Made by a program: the position numbers and the translations under genes. Below are positions 1 through 9,500 of a stretch of DNA of 64,000 nucleotides, piece after piece. Where the stretch lies: contig JAGLGM010000002.1 in NCBI GenBank assembly GCA_023144035.1, forward strand, positions 1 to 64,000, in the 5' to 3' direction. Source of the stretch: Candidatus Pacearchaeota archaeon (GTDB taxonomy: Archaea; Nanobdellota; Nanobdellia; Pacearchaeales; GW2011-AR1). The stretch's first letter is position 1; each line of letters starts with the position of its first letter. Below the pieces are notes generated by a model, which ran no database searches, was not told the DNA's origin, and saw nothing but the letters and a program-made list of their open reading frames with translations.

Positions 1-45
1 GTATCTTAAAGGAAAGTTTAGTAAAGAAAACCTTGGTTGTCTTTA
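1..45. repeat. ~45-bp dispersed repeat, copy A
   Basis: This stretch at the left edge closely matches 34101-34146. Aligned by eye, the two copies share the blocks TATCTTAAAG, AAAGTTT, TAAAGAAAAC, GGTT and TCTTTA with a few substitutions and one gap. Copy A ends in the stop codon of the M16 peptidase gene; copy B ends just before tRNA-Gly. I do not recognise the element. It could be a small RNA, a processing or terminator signal, or an old duplication. It may extend left of the window. Confidence 0.45.
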
Positions 46-1242
46 CTCTGGAACAAGTGCAAAAAAACTATAATTTTTTAATTTTGCCAATTCTTTCACA
101 TCTTCTAATTTAACTGTTTTAATATTTTTTTCAAAATCATAAAAATCTTTTGCATTTCCTTCAAATTCATAAAAAAGAAGATTAACCATTTGAGTTTGAG
201 AATCTTCCATTGAAATATGATAATTACCAATTAATTGTGATTTAATTTCTTCTACTTCTTTTTCTCCTAAATCTTTTGCAACTTTTTCAAATTCCTCTAA
301 AATTAATTTTTTAACTTGTTCAACATTTTCTTTCATTGTTCCAACATAAATAAAATTATATGCAAAGTCTTTTGCAATCATAGAATCACCTTTGACAGCA
401 TATGCTAAATTTCTTTTTTCCCTAATTTCACTAAATAATCTAGAACTCATACCTCCAGCCATAATAGTTGCTAAAACTTTTGCAGCTTCTGATTTTTTAT
501 CTTTAGAAAGTGGAACATGATATGCAAAAACAAGATTTGCTTGATCAACACCTTTTCTTTTTTCTATTTTTGACTCATTTTTAGTACCAAATTTCTGATG
601 AGGAACTTTGCTTTCTTCATTTCCAAAATTCTTTTCTGCAAAACCTACAATTTCGTTAAAATCAGCATCTCCAACAACACATAAAACAAGATTATTTGGA
701 GTATAAATTTCTTTAAATTTTTCTATCATTTTTTCCCTATCAATCTTTTCCATAGTTTCAGTAGTCCCTATTAAACTCATACCCATGGTTCCATTATACA
801 TTGATTTTTGTATTTCATCAAAAACATGAAGTCTAGGATTATCTTTATACATTTTAATTTCTTCAAAAATAACTTTTCGTTCTTTTTCTAATTCTTTTGC
901 ATCAAATTTAGGATTTTTTATCATATCTCCTAAAACATCTAAAGCAACATTCAAATGTTTACTAGGCATTTTACACCAATAAGCAGTCATTAATTCACTT
1001 GTAAAACCATTTAAATCTCCTCCTTTTTTTTCAATAGCTTCTGCAATTTGCTTGGAATTTCTAGTAGGTGTTCCTTTGTAAAACATGTGCTCTATAAAAT
1101 GTGCAATTCCTTTTTCAGAAACATCCTCATTAATTCCCCCATATCTAACAGCAAAGGCCACACTCACAACAGGTACATCTCTTTTTTCAAATATAATTGT
1201 CATTCCATTCTTCAAAACTTTTCTTTTAAATTCTGACTTCAT
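43..1242 (-). CDS. M16 family zinc metallopeptidase (processing-peptidase-like)
   Basis: The 399-residue protein has the inverted zinc motif HxxEH (His48-Phe-Ile-Glu51-His52) and, about 75 residues later, the Glu pair in an ERKVIFEEI segment (near residue 127) expected to give the third zinc ligand. A second, non-catalytic M16-like half follows, with the family's REKRNLAYAV stretch. No signal peptide is seen, so it is probably cytoplasmic; the family degrades or processes peptides. The length fits a single M16 subunit, which often works as a dimer. M16 peptidases are commoner in bacteria than in archaea, so acquisition by transfer is possible. A small membrane protein gene lies 7 bp upstream on the same strand. 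Confidence 0.9.
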   Translation of the reverse strand: MKSEFKRKVLKNGMTIIFEKRDVPVVSVAFAVRYGGINEDVSEKGIAHFIEHMFYKGTPTRNSKQIAEAIEKKGGDLNGFTSELMTAYWCKMPSKHLNVALDVLGDMIKNPKFDAKELEKERKVIFEEIKMYKDNPRLHVFDEIQKSMYNGTMGMSLIGTTETMEKIDREKMIEKFKEIYTPNNLVLCVVGDADFNEIVGFAEKNFGNEESKVPHQKFGTKNESKIEKRKGVDQANLVFAYHVPLSKDKKSEAAKVLATIMAGGMSSRLFSEIREKRNLAYAVKGDSMIAKDFAYNFIYVGTMKENVEQVKKLILEEFEKVAKDLGEKEVEEIKSQLIGNYHISMEDSQTQMVNLLFYEFEGNAKDFYDFEKNIKTVKLEDVKELAKLKNYSFFALVPE

Positions 1243-1249
1243 TATTTTA

Positions 1250-1447
1250 TTATATAAGAAACTGAAAATAAGCTAAAACCCCACCGCCAATTACAAAAAT
1301 TGCTATAATTAACCAAATCCACCATCTTGTTGGTTTCTTTTTTATTGTAGGCACTTGCCCAGGTTGTATTGGTTGTGTAACCACAGGTTTTTGTTGTGTT
1401 TGAACTATTGCAGGTTTTGTTTGAACAGGTTGTTGAGTTGGTTGCAT
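1250..1447 (-). CDS. Small Pro/Gln-rich protein with one C-terminal membrane helix
   Basis: This 65-residue protein has a Gln/Pro/Thr/Val-rich N-terminal half, a short basic stretch (KKKPTRWW) and a single hydrophobic helix at about residues 43-62, then ends. The layout is that of a tail-anchored protein with a flexible cytoplasmic domain. It lies just upstream of the M16 peptidase gene on the same strand and is probably co-transcribed with it, so it might tether something at the membrane. I do not recognise a family. A longer overlapping frame of Thr/Asn/Ser-rich sequence is a frame shadow of the same DNA. Confidence 0.6.
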   Translation of the reverse strand: MQPTQQPVQTKPAIVQTQQKPVVTQPIQPGQVPTIKKKPTRWWIWLIIAIFVIGGGVLAYFQFLI

Positions 1448-1540
1448 TTTTATTCTCTTTAATAAAGAGCCAGCTCTTTCTTATAAATGTTTTCACAAAA
1501 TTTCTTAAAGAATAAATAACTAGATATTATATAAAATAAA

Positions 1541-2452
1541 ATGGCATCAACAAACCAATCTCCTTTTTATCAAAGAGCAGAGAAAAATTTCCTTGAAGCA
1601 GAAAATCCAGAAGATAAAATTCGTTTTCTAGAAGAAATGATTAAAGAATGTCCTAAACATAAATCAAGTGAAAATATGTTGGCAAATTTAAGAACAAGGT
1701 ATAAAAAACTCACATCTCAATTAGAAAAAGCTAAAAAATCAGGCAAATCTTCAAAAGCAGGAATCAAAAAAGAAGATCTGCAAGCAGTATTAATTGGAAA
1801 AAGTAATTCTGGAAAATCTACTTTACTTACACTTTTAACAAATGCTTCTCCAAGAATCTCAGATACAAAATTTACTACAACTCATCCTGTGATTGGAATG
1901 ATGAATTATGAAGGTGCAAACATACAATTAATAGAAATTCCAGGAATTGAATCAGAATATTATGATAAAGGATTAGCAAACACAGCAGACACTATATTAA
2001 TAGTAATAACAAAATTAGATCAATTAAAACAAATAGAAGAAAAAATAGAAAAATCATATGGAAAAAGAATTATTATTTTTAATAAATCAGATATTTTAAC
2101 AGAAAATGAAAAAAGAAAAATTTCTGCAACACTACAAAGTAAAAAATATAATTTTGTAATGAGCTCTAGTATTTCAAAACAAGATTTTAATGATTTGAAA
2201 AGCAAACTTCTTCAAAGTTTTGGAAAAATAAGAGTCTATACTAAAGAACCAAAAAAAGAAAAATCAAAACGCCCAATTATTCTTGAACCAAATTCAACAG
2301 TAAGAGACTTAGCGAAAAATCTTCATAAAAACTTTATTGAGAAATTTAAGTTTGCAAAAGTGTGGGGTCCAAGTTCAAAATTTGCGGGCATGACATGTGG
2401 TTTAAAACATGTATTAAAAGACAAAGATATTATAGAACTACACACTTCTTAA
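1541..2452 (+). CDS. DRG/Obg-like GTPase with C-terminal TGS domain
   Basis: The 303-residue protein has a helical N-terminus, a P-loop GKSNSGKST at about residues 86-94, a G3-like segment with Glu in place of the usual Asp (EIPG), and a G4 motif NKSD, followed by a TGS domain from about residue 222. The TGS part contains the typical FAKVWG and the closing GLKHVLKDKDIIEL pattern of the DRG family, whose members are ribosome-associated GTPases. Its last codons abut a convergent homing endonuclease gene (15-bp overlap). A second, divergent copy of the TGS C-terminus lies at 3557-3637, so the present 3' end was probably delivered by the inserted element. Confidence 0.88.
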   Translation: MASTNQSPFYQRAEKNFLEAENPEDKIRFLEEMIKECPKHKSSENMLANLRTRYKKLTSQLEKAKKSGKSSKAGIKKEDLQAVLIGKSNSGKSTLLTLLTNASPRISDTKFTTTHPVIGMMNYEGANIQLIEIPGIESEYYDKGLANTADTILIVITKLDQLKQIEEKIEKSYGKRIIIFNKSDILTENEKRKISATLQSKKYNFVMSSSISKQDFNDLKSKLLQSFGKIRVYTKEPKKEKSKRPIILEPNSTVRDLAKNLHKNFIEKFKFAKVWGPSSKFAGMTCGLKHVLKDKDIIELHTS

Positions 2453-3571
2453 TTTATCCCTAATATGTCTTACGATTAATTCTTTCTCTGGCTTTTTCAT
2501 TAGTTTTTTTAAAGTTTTATCCTTATCAAATTTTGTAGAAATATATTTCAGAAGATCATTTTTACTAAAACCTTTATAATACCTTGAATGACTTATTCTT
2601 CCTTTTTCTATAAATTTTATTTCTCTAAAAAATTTCTTTATATCTTTTCTTTTGCCCAAATGAATGTTTTGCGCATCCCCTGTAGAATTATATCCTTGTG
2701 AATTCAAGATTAAAATTGTTTGGTCCAGAATTGGTTTATTAAAAACTGCCAAGGAAATACGTGGCTCTACTCTCCACTTAGCTTGAGATTTTCTATAAGA
2801 AAAAGAAAGGAATACACTTCCATCCCCTGAATAAAAACCTCTCAGAAACCTATTTTTTAAATCTCTTTTACCATTCAAAATATCCTTAGATAATTTCTTT
2901 TTATTATTCAAAAATTTATTTACCAAAGAAACAAATCTAATCGAATAAACAGAAATCTCATAGGTTCCGCTACTTTTAATTCTTTTTGAAAATTTTAGGT
3001 TCCAAGAATCCATCAAATTTTCATAATAGGAAATTAAAACAGGATCTTTATTATAAAAATCAATATTATATTTTCCAATATATCCGTCTGATAAAATTAA
3101 TCCAAGAAACTCATAAAAATCCTTGTCCTCCTTAATCTTTATCTCTTTAATCCTTCTATGCTTAATTTCATTCTTTTTTCTCAAAAGACTTACCTGTGAA
3201 AAGATAGTTGAATCTGTTAAATCTAAACCTATTTTTTTCTTCAACTCTTTTTTTATTTGTTTATTGCTAAATTTATTTTTACTCAACTCTAAAATTATTT
3301 CTTTTGATTTAAGAATTTTTAAATCAGAATTAATTCTGTCTCTTCCTTTTTCACTTAAAACATATTTTCCAAAAGAAACTCTTTCCAAATAACCTTTTTT
3401 CCAAAATTTTTTAAAATAATTATTTCTAACTTGGTCATATGTAAAATTAATTAAGTTTGAAATTTCTCTGATATTGTGTTCTTGAGACCAAAGTTCCAAA
3501 ATAGCTCTTGATTTGTCCAGCAATACTCTCATATATACCCCAAGTATCAAAATTAGATAAAGTTTTCTATA
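2389..3571. mobile_element. Homing-endonuclease insertion carrying a replacement 3' gene end
   Basis: The element contains a reverse-strand LAGLIDADG gene and appears to carry its own version of the last ~20 codons of the TGS-GTPase gene. The displaced original 3' end, still readable as coding sequence with its stop, lies at 3557-3637. The boundaries given are estimates from where homology between the two 3' ends begins. The two ends are alike in protein sequence but clearly different in bases, so this is not a recent tandem duplication. Movement with co-conversion from a distant relative is inferred. Confidence 0.5.
2438..3532 (-). CDS. Free-standing LAGLIDADG homing endonuclease
   Basis: I start the protein at MRVLLDKS (about 364 residues); a longer reading from 3595 would run into the displaced GTPase fragment. 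The N-terminal ~130 residues look like one or two helix-turn-helix modules. Two dodecapeptide motifs follow: FLGLILSDGYIG and FLRGFYSGDGSV, each with the catalytic acidic residue retained, so the enzyme may be active. Homing endonucleases cut an allele lacking the insertion and spread by repair. The gene lies in reverse orientation to the host GTPase gene and overlaps its 3' end by 15 bp, so it is neither an intein nor a usual intron gene. Confidence 0.85.
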   Translation of the reverse strand: MRVLLDKSRAILELWSQEHNIREISNLINFTYDQVRNNYFKKFWKKGYLERVSFGKYVLSEKGRDRINSDLKILKSKEIILELSKNKFSNKQIKKELKKKIGLDLTDSTIFSQVSLLRKKNEIKHRRIKEIKIKEDKDFYEFLGLILSDGYIGKYNIDFYNKDPVLISYYENLMDSWNLKFSKRIKSSGTYEISVYSIRFVSLVNKFLNNKKKLSKDILNGKRDLKNRFLRGFYSGDGSVFLSFSYRKSQAKWRVEPRISLAVFNKPILDQTILILNSQGYNSTGDAQNIHLGKRKDIKKFFREIKFIEKGRISHSRYYKGFSKNDLLKYISTKFDKDKTLKKLMKKPEKELIVRHIRDKLRSV

Positions 3572-3637
3572 GGTGTAAAAGTAGGATTGACACACAAGCT
3601 TAAAGATTTAGATGTTATTGAATTTAAAACTCAGTGA
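3557..3637 (+). pseudogene. Displaced 3' end of the TGS-GTPase gene
   Basis: Read on the + strand this encodes about 26 residues ending GLTHKLKDLDVIEFKTQ and a TGA stop. It matches the C-terminus of the intact GTPase (GLKHVLKDKDIIELHTS) at G-L, H, L-K-D, D, I-E and T. There is no start codon and an in-frame stop lies just upstream (3554), so it is not expressed as a protein. It is best read as the original gene end, cut off by the homing-endonuclease insertion. Confidence 0.7.
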
Positions 3638-4654
3638 TTAAGAATAAGCAGCCCTATAAAGTTCTTTTATTTTTTTATCTTTTCTAAAATTTCTCAATAA
3701 AAAATTAATTTCCTTTGCAACAGCATTTTTTAAATCTAAAGGATGTAATTTTTTTAAAACAAAATCTTTTTCAATTTCTTTATAACAAGAATATTCTAAA
3801 TTTCCTCCATGTTTTTCATCTCTTTCAACAACAAATTTTTCTTTATTATCTTCTTTTAAAACCATAATTAAATATTTTAATAATTCCATTATTCCATTTT
3901 CAAAATTTCCTGCAACACAATCTGCTTTATTGATTTTTCTTTTAACAATTTTTTCACTATCTAACAAATCAATTTTACTACTTTCTACACTTGAACTCAT
4001 TTGTTTACCAACTAGTCCCTTTATCATAGGAGTCATTAATTCAATTCTTTTTTCATACTTTATCTTTGGAAGAAACTCCCTGGCATAAACTAATATCTTT
4101 CTTTGATCAAGTCCTGCAAATTGTGCATCTACTTTAAGATATTCTTCGTCAAGAGCTTGCATTAAAGGGTAAATCAAACCAGCTAACTTCGGATTATCTC
4201 TAGCAGTCTTAACAGCTTCTGAAGCAGAATGTTTTGCTTTAGCTACAGTAGTAAAAGTGCTTAACTTTAATAAATCATTAAGATAATCTTTATTTAATTG
4301 TAATTCACTCCCTTTAACAAATTCTAATTTCTTTATATCTGTTCCAAGAGTTTGTAAAATAAGATAAATTGCTCTTTCATAATATTTATACCTTTTTTCT
4401 AACAAATCCCAAGAAACCCCATCTAAAGCAGCATGTAAATCAGCTAGTAAAATTTTCACTTTTAGCCCTGCCTTTAAAAAATCTGAAATTTTGAGCATTG
4501 GAAAAAAATACGCAAAAGAAACAGCACCCGTAGGCATAGTTCCCCAATAAAGAGAAAATTCTTTTCCTGATTTTAATTTTTTATCTAATTCTTTTTCCCC
4601 AACAATCTCTTGTAAATTTCGCTTAATTAAATCTATCTTTTTTTTAGCATCCAT
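3638..4654 (-). CDS. tyrS: Tyrosyl-tRNA synthetase
   Basis: The 338-residue length matches archaeal TyrRS. A HIGH-region equivalent lies near the N-terminus (YWGTMPTGAVSFAY), followed by ILLADLHAALDG, the diagnostic tyrosine-site segment AQFAGLDQRKILVYA, and the KMSKS-like loop KQMSSS. It charges tRNA-Tyr with tyrosine in the cytoplasm. It is divergent from the next gene on the right and its stop abuts the displaced GTPase fragment. The HIGH motif is degenerate (PTGAVSF), which is common in this archaeal/eukaryotic-type subclass. Confidence 0.93.
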   Translation of the reverse strand: MDAKKKIDLIKRNLQEIVGEKELDKKLKSGKEFSLYWGTMPTGAVSFAYFFPMLKISDFLKAGLKVKILLADLHAALDGVSWDLLEKRYKYYERAIYLILQTLGTDIKKLEFVKGSELQLNKDYLNDLLKLSTFTTVAKAKHSASEAVKTARDNPKLAGLIYPLMQALDEEYLKVDAQFAGLDQRKILVYAREFLPKIKYEKRIELMTPMIKGLVGKQMSSSVESSKIDLLDSEKIVKRKINKADCVAGNFENGIMELLKYLIMVLKEDNKEKFVVERDEKHGGNLEYSCYKEIEKDFVLKKLHPLDLKNAVAKEINFLLRNFRKDKKIKELYRAAYS

Positions 4655-4696
4655 AAATACATAAATAATTATTAATTATTAAACCTTTCTTTCTAA

Positions 4697-5926
4697 ATGC
4701 TAATTGAAATTTTATTATTTCTTATACTAGGAATTATCTTTGGAATTTTAACTGGTTTAATTCCTGGAATTCATATTAATCTTGTTGGTGTTTTTTTAAT
4801 TTCTTTAGCTGCTTCTTTTCTCTCTTTTCTAAACCCAATTTACTTTGTAGTTTTTATTGTTTCTATGGCCATCACACATACTTTTGTAGATTTTATTCCT
4901 TCTGTATTTTTAGGTTGTCCAGATACAGATACTGAACTTTCAATTTTACCAGGCCACGATTTATTAAAAAAAGGCCAAGGATATGAAGCAATAACTTTAA
5001 CAGCTTATGGAAGTTTAGCAGCAATTTTTATTTTAATCTTAATTGCTTTTCCAATTGCAAACCTTCTTGAAAGATTTTATGATTTTTTAAAAATTTTAAT
5101 ACCTGGTTTATTAATCTTAGTTTCATTTTTCTTAATTTCTTCTGAAAAGAAAATGAAAAATGCATTAATTGTCTTTTTATTAACAGGTCTTTTAGGATTA
5201 ATTGTTTTAAATCTTGAAATAAAAGAACCTCTTTTACCTTTGTTAACAGGTTTATTTGGTAGTTCTATGTTAATAATAAGTATTAGAGATAAAATATTTA
5301 TTCCAAAACAAAAAATCTCAGAAACAAAAACAAAAGTAAAACTTTTCAAACCAGTATTAGGAGCTGTAATTGCTTCTCCTCTTTGTAGTTTTCTTCCAGG
5401 TTTAGGAAGCGGACAAGCAGCAATAATAGGAAATAGTATTTCAAACATCCGTATTCCAGGTTTCGCGAAGCCTATGCGTAATGGCACAGATAAAAAAGGA
5501 TTTCTTGTATTACTTGGAGCCACAAATACTTTTGTTATGGGATTTTCATTTATAGCTCTTTATGCAATAGCTAGGACACGTACAGGTGCAACAGTTGCCC
5601 TTCAAGAAATAATAGGAATTCTCTCAAAAGAATTATTAATTTTAACTTTAGCAGTTATTTTAATATCTGGAATTATTTCTTTTTTTATAACTCTCAAATT
5701 AGCAAAATTCTTTTCAACAAAAATACAAAACATAAATTATACATTACTTTGTAAATTAACTTTAATTGTCTTAATTATTATTGTTTTTCTTGTTTCAGGA
5801 TTTATGGGGCTCTTTATTTTAATTGCTTCAACAGCAACAGGAATCTACTGTATTTCTCTTGGAGTTAAAAGAACAAATATGATGGGTTGTTTATTATTAC
5901 CTGTTCTTATATTGTATTTAATTTAA
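4697..5926 (+). CDS. TctA-like (DUF112) integral membrane permease
   Basis: The 409-residue, very hydrophobic protein has about ten predicted membrane segments. Its N-terminus reads GIIFGILTGLIPGIHINLVG, and a repeat-like GAVIASPLCSFLPGLGSGQAA segment lies near residue 225; such inverted Gly/Pro-rich half-repeats are characteristic of the TctA/DUF112 permease superfamily. The archaeal members stand alone, without TctB or TctC, and their substrate is unknown. It is divergent from tyrS and 45 bp upstream of the CYTH gene on the same strand. The family call is good; the substrate is not known. Confidence 0.8.
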   Translation: MLIEILLFLILGIIFGILTGLIPGIHINLVGVFLISLAASFLSFLNPIYFVVFIVSMAITHTFVDFIPSVFLGCPDTDTELSILPGHDLLKKGQGYEAITLTAYGSLAAIFILILIAFPIANLLERFYDFLKILIPGLLILVSFFLISSEKKMKNALIVFLLTGLLGLIVLNLEIKEPLLPLLTGLFGSSMLIISIRDKIFIPKQKISETKTKVKLFKPVLGAVIASPLCSFLPGLGSGQAAIIGNSISNIRIPGFAKPMRNGTDKKGFLVLLGATNTFVMGFSFIALYAIARTRTGATVALQEIIGILSKELLILTLAVILISGIISFFITLKLAKFFSTKIQNINYTLLCKLTLIVLIIIVFLVSGFMGLFILIASTATGIYCISLGVKRTNMMGCLLLPVLILYLI

Positions 5927-5970
5927 AACCTTAAATTTATATATTTAAATTAATTTCTTATTTTGAAAAA

Positions 5971-6534
5971 ATGAGTTGGTTAGAAGTTGAAACAAAAGTG
6001 AAAATAGACAATGTTTCTGAAATTAGAAATAAAATTAAAAAAATTGCGAAGTTTGAAAAAAAGGAAATAAAAGAAGATGATTATTTTACATTACAAAAAA
6101 AAGGATACCCTAAAAAATCATTTAGAATAAGAAATAACGGAAAAAAATTAATTGTTAATTTTAAAAAACATCTTAAAGAATTAAACTCTCAAAAAATTGT
6201 AGTTAAAAAAGAATCTGAATTTGAATTAGCTGATAAATTACATATAGAAAATTTCTTTGCATTATTAGATGATTTCGGATTTAAAAAATGGATTAAAAAA
6301 AGAAAAACAACAGAATCATACATTTACAAAAAAGATAAAAAAGTAACTATTGAAATCAATAAAGTACAATATTTAGGGAATTATATAGAAATTGAATATA
6401 AAGCTAAAAAATCAGAAGTTAAAAAAGCAAAGAAAAAGATTTTGCAAGTTCTTCAAGAATTAAAAATTAATAAAAATAAAATAGATAATACAGGTTACAC
6501 AAGAAGATTATATAATAAAAAGTTAACAAGATAA
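5971..6534 (+). CDS. CYTH-domain protein (class IV adenylate cyclase / triphosphatase-like)
   Basis: The 187-residue protein starts with the CYTH signature ExExK (EVETKVKI, residues 5-12), continues with a basic SFRIRNNGKKLIVNFKK strand pair, and has a second acidic strand (VTIEINKVQYLGNYIEIEYK), as expected for the triphosphate tunnel fold. Archaeal members are annotated as class IV adenylate cyclases (CyaB), but many CYTH proteins act on thiamine triphosphate or inorganic triphosphate, so the substrate is open. It is convergent with the DP2 gene, with 7 bp between their stop codons. Confidence 0.8.
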   Translation: MSWLEVETKVKIDNVSEIRNKIKKIAKFEKKEIKEDDYFTLQKKGYPKKSFRIRNNGKKLIVNFKKHLKELNSQKIVVKKESEFELADKLHIENFFALLDDFGFKKWIKKRKTTESYIYKKDKKVTIEINKVQYLGNYIEIEYKAKKSEVKKAKKKILQVLQELKINKNKIDNTGYTRRLYNKKLTR

Positions 6535-6541
6535 AAATATC

Positions 6542-9500
6542 TTAAAACCACTCCCCTAATTTTTCTTGTTTTTCAAGTTCTTTTCCGAAAATACTATCTA
6601 TATATCTTTTAACTAATTCTAAATTTTGTTTTATATAATCAGAAGTATTATATTTTTCAGCTAAAGAAATCGCAGGTTCTAAATATTTTTTAATTCCTCC
6701 TTCATGGGTTGTAAAAATTAATCTTCCTTTACAAACAGGGCAACTTCCTTCTAAAGGAGGACGTCTAACAATTTCATTGCATACAACACATCTAAAACTT
6801 TGCATTGAAAAATTTCTTAAATTACCTCTCAAATCCCTAATAAAATGTCTTTCAATAATTAATCTAGCTGTATCTGTTGTATCAACAGATCTTAATTTTT
6901 CTACAAGTTTCATTTGATGTTCAACTTTTTCTTGCATTGTTTCTAATGTTTTATAACTTGAACAAACAACACCATCATTAAAATCTGAAGTGTCATGAGT
7001 ATATCCTATTCCTATAAAAGGATTTTTTCCTTCTTTTAAAACAGATTTAATAGTTTTAATTCCTTTAACTTCTGAAGAATGTTTTTTCTGCTCTGCTAAT
7101 TGATATAATTCTAAAGGATATCCAGAAGTTAATTCAAAATCTAAAATTTGATCATCTACTTCTCCTGCATCAATTTTAGAATTTAAAACTAAAGGAGCAT
7201 CTTGAGTTCCTCCTCTATGGCTTGGCAAAAATTCTTTTGAAAAATTTAATAAAACATCTGTTAAAAGCATAATTGCTGCCTCGTCTCCATCGCATCTAAA
7301 ATTTATTATCTGTTCTCCCCAAAGAACATTTTTATCTGCTTGATTTTTCCAATCAATTTCAAAACAGTAAGAATCTCGCTCATTTTCTAAAAATTCTACT
7401 TCTTTAACAAAATCAAAAACAACATCTCCTTCTTTTTCTAATTCAACCAAATTATTTCTGTTTTTAACTCTTCTTTTTCTAGCTTCTTTTAACACAACCG
7501 AATTAATTAATTCTAATTTTCTTTTATGGGCAGGGTTTAAAATTTGAACAAATTTATAAAAATCTCTTCCACTATAAACCAAATGATATAAAACATGTGT
7601 TTTAGGATCTTTTCCTAATTTTTCATACCTTTCTAAAACTAATCTTCCAGGCAATCTTTCTTTAGTTTTACTAAATCTTCCAAATAATCCAAATTTGGAG
7701 CCAAGTAAAGAAATTCCATCTAATAACTCTTTATTTACAGAATAAAAACAAATTATTTTTCTATGGCTGTTTAAAATAGTTCCATCTCCTGCAAAATAAG
7801 AAGAAAGATAACTCTTCACTATTTCTTCAGAAACATTATACATAAGATCTGGAACTTTTTTTTCATACGCATTAGAGCCTGTATCTAAACAATATTTAAA
7901 CAAATAATAAACCATTTTATTACAAATATTTATTTTTGTTTTTTCTTCTCCTAAATTTGGTTTAATTCCAAAAGCACTTTTAATTGAAGAAACCAAATCC
8001 TCTCTTTGATTTTTTTCCATTATCCTGAAACAAACTTGGGAAACACTTTTTGTTTTTCTTGCATAACCTTCTGCTGCATAATGTCCTAAAACACTCGCAA
8101 AAGATTTATTTATTTTAAAATTCAAATTCCACTCTTTATTATTAAAAATACTTCTTAACTTAGACTCTTTTGGCAAATCTTCCCAATTAATTAAATTTTC
8201 ATCAACCAATTTTTTTATATCATCTAAAGGAACACGTTTATACCAATCATTCAAACTTTTAAATTTTAAATTTAACAATCCTCTAATTTTTTTTTCGCCT
8301 AAATCCTGTGCAATCTTCTTAAAAAAATCTTCTGCATGAACCAACCTTATATCTTTTTGATTTGTGATTGGAACTTTTTTAGACAATAATTTTGGTAAAA
8401 ATAAACTATCTGTACTTCCTAAAACTTTAAAATTTTTTAGCAGAGCTATCTTATCTCCAATTTTTATGTCTTTAGCCTTCTTCCCAACATATTTATTATT
8501 TTTTCCAACAGAACAAAAAACATGTCCAGAAGTCATAATTTGTTCCCTTCCACTAGAAGTTTTTATTTTAACCCATTTTCCAGGAGATTTTCCTTTAATA
8601 AAATATTTTATTTTTTTCTTAACTAATTTTTTTGTTAGAGGATCTGTTCCAAATGCATAAATTTCTTTATCTAAATCAATCTTAATTGTTCCTAAAGAAT
8701 CAATCTTTTTAGTTTTAATACCTTTTTTAATCAAACTTTCAACATATTCTCCTAATTTAAAATTCTTAATAAAATTCTTGTCTGAAAAAATAAATTTAGT
8801 ATTATAATCAAAACAATCCCTTCTAATTGCAGCATGCATATAGGGAGATGCAAATAATCCTTGTGTATTTGAAAATCCGATAAACCTACAAATAACTCCT
8901 GCACAATTATGAGGGGCCATACAAACCCCTAATTGACCTACTAAATCTTCTTTAGACTTTATATTATAAAAAGAATTCATTCCATAAAACTTTTCTAAAA
9001 GCTCATCAATAAAATAACTAACTTTCATAAAAACTTTATCACCTCTTTCATCAGGAGATTCAGTAGGACTTGGAATAATAATATCATGAGGCATTAATTC
9101 AATTATTTGTTCATCAGAAATTAATTCTTTTCCATCAATATCTTTATCATAACCTAATTCTTTTAATTTATTTAAACTCACAGAAATTTCTTTTGCTTTA
9201 AATGAAACAATAGGTAATTCAGTAGCATCAACTCTAATTGTCCCATCTTTGTTAACTTGCAAATCATGTCTTGCTCTTAAAATTCCTTTTGCAAGATTTT
9301 CCATAACATGATTTGCTGAAGATGTTCCTCGAACTCCTTTAATTAACAAAGGAACTTCTCCATTTTTTAAACCTAATTTTTCAATTGCTTTATTAAAATA
9401 ATATTTAATATCTATATTTTGAGTATAATATTCAACACCTTCTTTAGCAGAAACTTCTCCATTAGCATATTTATTATAAGATTTTTCAGAATTATCATAT

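Noticed and set aside
2438-3595. Treating the reverse-strand endonuclease gene as part of an intron or intein in the GTPase
   Set aside because: It is antisense to the host gene, and the host reading frame is closed by its own stop at 2452 without needing splicing.
5077-5523. A 148-codon frame antisense to the permease gene
   Set aside because: It is a frame shadow of a clear membrane protein gene with no start or promoter of its own.
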